DNA of 64,000 nt, from the NCBI RefSeq assembly GCF_000304475.1, contig NC_018944.1, positions 248,001 to 312,000 of the forward strand, read 5' to 3'. Shown here one piece after another: positions 61,332-64,000 of this stretch (position 1 is its first letter; every line of letters starts with the position of its first letter). The notes under the pieces are model-generated. The model did no database searches. It worked only from the letters and a program-made list of their open reading frames with translations, and was not told the origin of the DNA. The stretch is from Kazachstania africana CBS 2517. Taxonomy: Eukaryota > Ascomycota > Saccharomycetes > Saccharomycetales > Saccharomycetaceae. The position numbers and the translations under genes were made by a program.

Positions 61332-62423
61332 TTAGTTTATATTTACATAATCTTTTTCGTACTTCTTCCTTTCGTAATAATGGTACAATTCAAAGAAGAG
61401 CTCGAATGCAATCAGGTATATGATGATCCATTCCAGGAAAGAACTTTTCCTCTCGTTCAGTAAACTGATTAATAGTCTACATTCCTCCGTGGAATAGTCC
61501 AGTTTACTATTCAAGATACTGATTCTTGGTTTCATATCCAAATAATTGGATATTTTCTTGAAAATCTCCTCTAATTGTGTCTCACTCCAATAGAGATCCG
61601 GCGTTTCTATCAGTTCGGAATATAGATTCAGTTGCCCTCGTATCATGAACAATCTCCCAATGAATCTCAGTACATCTTTCTCTTTCATCTTTGTATTCGT
61701 AACCCCTTTAGATATTTTCTCAGTAACCTTTCTGGTCTCTTTGATATGTGTTTCCATCTTATTCTCCAGAACAGCTAGCATCGTACTCCTCGATAGTCCA
61801 CTCGAAAACGCAACCTTGTCCATAACTCCATATAAGGGACCTACTGAATTTATCATTATCAGATCTCCCAGAAGGAAACTGTTATCATCCTCCCTATCAC
61901 AAATATCCTGAACAAAACTCAAATCTTCACTTTTCCTCAACTCAATATAATCCATGTCTTCGATCTCGAACTCATTCTCAGATAGTGGATTGATACATGC
62001 ATTTTCAATTAGAGGAATAATCTCGCTACGAAGAACGTTCTCTTCAATACCCCAACTGACAGTTGCTCCGTCTGAACCCATTATAAACACAGTCCCCTTC
62101 TCAAACTCAAGCAGTAGAACTTCATTGGGGATCAACTTCGTAATTTTGAAATTTTTCTTCACCAGTATGTCATAACATTTGTCTAGGTCATACCTCTCAC
62201 TCGTAGTGACACTTGTACATGAACTGACCTTGAAATTTTCAACGAGTTTGTTCGTTAACTCTTTGATCTGAGGTTGCTTTACAATGGACCGTCTGAGATA
62301 CTTTGATGAACTAATAGCAGAGCTATTGGAAATTTTGAAGTTCTTCTGAGCTACACCCAATACAGCTGTCGAGCCAAGATTGCGAGTCAATGATCTCAAT
62401 ATAAACTGTGGTCTCAAGAACAT
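61332..62423 (-). CDS. MRX10: Mitochondrial DUF155/RMND1-family protein (Mrx10)
   Basis: A 363-residue protein (S. cerevisiae YDR282C: 414). The N-terminus (MFLRPQFILRSLTRNLGSTA) is a good mitochondrial presequence. The DUF155 domain follows with ERYDLDKCYDILVKKNF, VFIMGSDGATVSWGIEE, FEIEDMDYIELRKSEDLSF and ALSTMLAVLENKMET-like helices. A hydrophobic C-terminal helix (LEWIIIYLIAFELFFELYHY) should anchor it in the inner membrane. The human relative RMND1 supports mitochondrial translation. It lies next to RNH202 as in S. cerevisiae, apart from missing PHM6 and RRP45, but its strand is inverted relative to the block. Confidence 0.88.
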   Translation of the reverse strand: MFLRPQFILRSLTRNLGSTAVLGVAQKNFKISNSSAISSSKYLRRSIVKQPQIKELTNKLVENFKVSSCTSVTTSERYDLDKCYDILVKKNFKITKLIPNEVLLLEFEKGTVFIMGSDGATVSWGIEENVLRSEIIPLIENACINPLSENEFEIEDMDYIELRKSEDLSFVQDICDREDDNSFLLGDLIMINSVGPLYGVMDKVAFSSGLSRSTMLAVLENKMETHIKETRKVTEKISKGVTNTKMKEKDVLRFIGRLFMIRGQLNLYSELIETPDLYWSETQLEEIFKKISNYLDMKPRISILNSKLDYSTEECRLLISLLNERKSSFLEWIIIYLIAFELFFELYHYYERKKYEKDYVNIN

Positions 62424-62671
62424 TGAATTGTCTATTGTCCTGTCCGCTGGTATTTTTGCTCAATACCTTTCGGATACACTTAATTGACTGATCTTTTATA
62501 CAGAATGGTAGAAAGTTTCACTTGGTGATATAAAAAGACATATTCTGGCTTTCCCATGAATAAATGCGCTCAAAGGGCTTCACACATCACAGACAAAATA
62601 TATGTTAATTTTCGAGTATATAGTACACTTTTCTTTGGCTATTAGTACCAAAATAATTATACAAATCTTCA

Positions 62672-63733
62672 CTATCGCTTGAAAAACCCATCAATGGCTC
62701 CTTTCCCAACCGCAACTTTCTTCTTTGCAACTGTTACCTTTCTAATACCCTTCTTAATCGCTTGTTTACCAGATTTACTGCCTAATCCAACATTCATCGC
62801 AGTTTGAGTCAGTAATTCCTTTTCAGCTACTTGTGCTGCAATCTCTTTCTTATATTTATTATACTTATCAAAGCAACCGCTGATAGATATGTTCTCTAAT
62901 ATGTCAGTATCTTCTGAAGTGCTCCCTGTATTTTCTGAGGACTGCCTTAGCTTTCGGTATGCTTCTTTTGGTATTAACGATATCATTAAATTACAAGCCA
63001 GAACGACCTTCCCACAATATTTTATATCTTCTGGATAGTCTATTGGTAAATTTAGACTTTTGGGGAAATTATCCACAATCTTCAGCACTTTCGAACTTAA
63101 AAATCCTATGATTTTATGTAATCTAATCTTATAGTAAGAATCACCAGCTTCTTCAATTGTATCACATATCTTAACTAATGCAGTTTCTAGACTTTCCATT
63201 GAAACAAACGCCCAATTTTTATCATGGGAATCTGTTAATAAGTCGTGATAATCTCTGAGAGTTAAATATCTGTCACTCTCTGAAGATTCTTCACTTTTAA
63301 TATCACAATCAATATAATCCTTTTCGTCTTCAGTAACGCTATTTTTAAAATAAAAGCCTATTAGACTATATGTAAGGTCATAAATTGTAGCGTGCTTGAA
63401 GGTACTTGATTCTAATACGTAACCATCTTTTCGATCGTCCTCATTAAGTAAAAACATTGATTTAATCGGCTGTGATTCATTTGTATAATGATATGTGCCC
63501 TTGGCTAATTCTTCGCTATTTTTACGAGCACATGGCTTGCTAAAAGAATGATCCTGTAGACGATAAATTATATCTTTACTGCTAACGCTGTCTGTGGTTT
63601 GAAATAGTAGAAGTGTTTCCTTGGATTTAATATTTGATGGATTTGGTAATGTAAACAATTGCAACCTTGATTCAGATTTCAATTCCGGGAGAAGAAATAA
63701 TTCTTTATCCTTGAAGTCTGGTCCAAATGACAT
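62672..63733 (-). CDS. RNH202: RNase H2 subunit B (Rnh202)
   Basis: A 353-residue protein (S. cerevisiae Rnh202: about 350). The start is set at the ATG giving MSFGPDFKDKELFLLPE; the frame upstream to 63817 has only a GTG. Family blocks are LFTLPNPSNIKSKETLLLF, PIKSMFLLNEDDRKDGYVLE, ATIYDLTYSLIGFYF and YLTLRDYHDLLTDSHDKNWA. The C-terminus AIDGFFKR is a PIP-box-like PCNA-binding tail. With Rnh201 and Rnh203 it forms RNase H2, which removes ribonucleotides from DNA. Confidence 0.92.
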   Translation of the reverse strand: MSFGPDFKDKELFLLPELKSESRLQLFTLPNPSNIKSKETLLLFQTTDSVSSKDIIYRLQDHSFSKPCARKNSEELAKGTYHYTNESQPIKSMFLLNEDDRKDGYVLESSTFKHATIYDLTYSLIGFYFKNSVTEDEKDYIDCDIKSEESSESDRYLTLRDYHDLLTDSHDKNWAFVSMESLETALVKICDTIEEAGDSYYKIRLHKIIGFLSSKVLKIVDNFPKSLNLPIDYPEDIKYCGKVVLACNLMISLIPKEAYRKLRQSSENTGSTSEDTDILENISISGCFDKYNKYKKEIAAQVAEKELLTQTAMNVGLGSKSGKQAIKKGIRKVTVAKKKVAVGKGAIDGFFKR

Positions 63734-64000
63734 TGTTAATAGTTGGACTTTTGAGCTACCTCTAAAGTATATAAGTTGGCTTGGCTCCGACTCTTTTAGT
63801 TGTCGAAATCTCGTCACTTTCTAGTAGATGAGCGTACGCGTGAAGGGCTGAGATTCGCGTAAATCTGTTCTCATCGACAGTATAGTCGAAAGTTTTAATT
63901 CTGCACATAATCAATGAATAGTTATATTAGAGACGTTACATATTTGTGTATTTATTAGTAAATTGACATAATAGCTAGAAACTCTAGGCCTTGTCGTATC
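63734..64000. other. RNH202 promoter, to the window edge
   Basis: 267 bases with an MCB element and no visible gene. The far right is AT-rich. Confidence 0.5.
63836..63841. promoter_or_regulatory. MCB (ACGCGT) upstream of RNH202
   Basis: ACGCGT, the MBF site for G1/S expression, 103 bases before the RNH202 ATG. It suits a replication-linked repair gene. Confidence 0.55.

Overview
This window is nuclear DNA from a budding yeast of the family Saccharomycetaceae. The genes are compact, almost all single-exon, and AT-rich between genes. Nearly every protein aligns from end to end with a Saccharomyces cerevisiae protein that I recognise. The gene order largely follows the S. cerevisiae YDR306C-YDR279W block, read backwards. 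Several expected neighbours are missing (MIX14, MRH1, SUR2, RRP45), and two genes from the S. cerevisiae chromosome VIII sister block (BCD1, NCP1) are mixed in. This pattern of reciprocal loss suggests a post-whole-genome-duplication lineage. I cannot name the genus or species.

Layout. Positions 1-6654 hold a second synteny block: RAD28 (partial), PST2, LYS14 and PRP6, all on the minus strand. A junction region with tRNA-Val(CAC) follows. From 8250 the main block runs: an F-box gene (YDR306C), HNT2, a strongly degenerate ER cyclophilin (CPR5-like), RSC3, GPI11, tRNA-Glu(UUC), CFT1, PRO1, BFR2, ATP5, MHR1, HDA2, DPL1, SSD1, BCD1, SRP101, HRQ1, NCP1, NSE3, INM2, a YDR286C-like glutaredoxin-fold gene, ZIP1, DPP1 and GCN2. 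After GCN2 the order is disturbed: RTT103 is displaced and inverted, two glycolytic/fermentative genes (a TDH-type GAPDH and a PDC1-type pyruvate decarboxylase) are inserted, MRX10 is inverted, and RNH202 closes the window.

The genes are housekeeping functions: mRNA processing, snoRNP and ribosome assembly, the ER secretory pathway and GPI anchors, chromatin, amino-acid synthesis and its control (LYS14, PRO1, GCN2), sphingolipid and phospholipid turnover, mitochondria, DNA repair, meiosis (ZIP1), and fermentation (TDH, PDC). Promoter motifs fit the jobs: PAC and RRPE boxes at BFR2, a PAC box at BCD1, URS1 at ZIP1, an MCB at RNH202, and Mcm1-like boxes upstream of GCN2 and in the BFR2/ATP5 divergent promoter.

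I found no CRISPR array, transposon or defence system. The most interesting observations are four. (1) The cyclophilin has lost almost its whole catalytic site but keeps a signal peptide and HDEL tail, and starts 9 bases after HNT2 ends. (2) The MHR1 frame reads antisense into the ATP5 coding end through a TA microsatellite, just where SUR2 has been lost. (3) A TDH-PDC pair sits at a rearranged junction. (4) The GCN2 start codon is overlapped by a short upstream frame.
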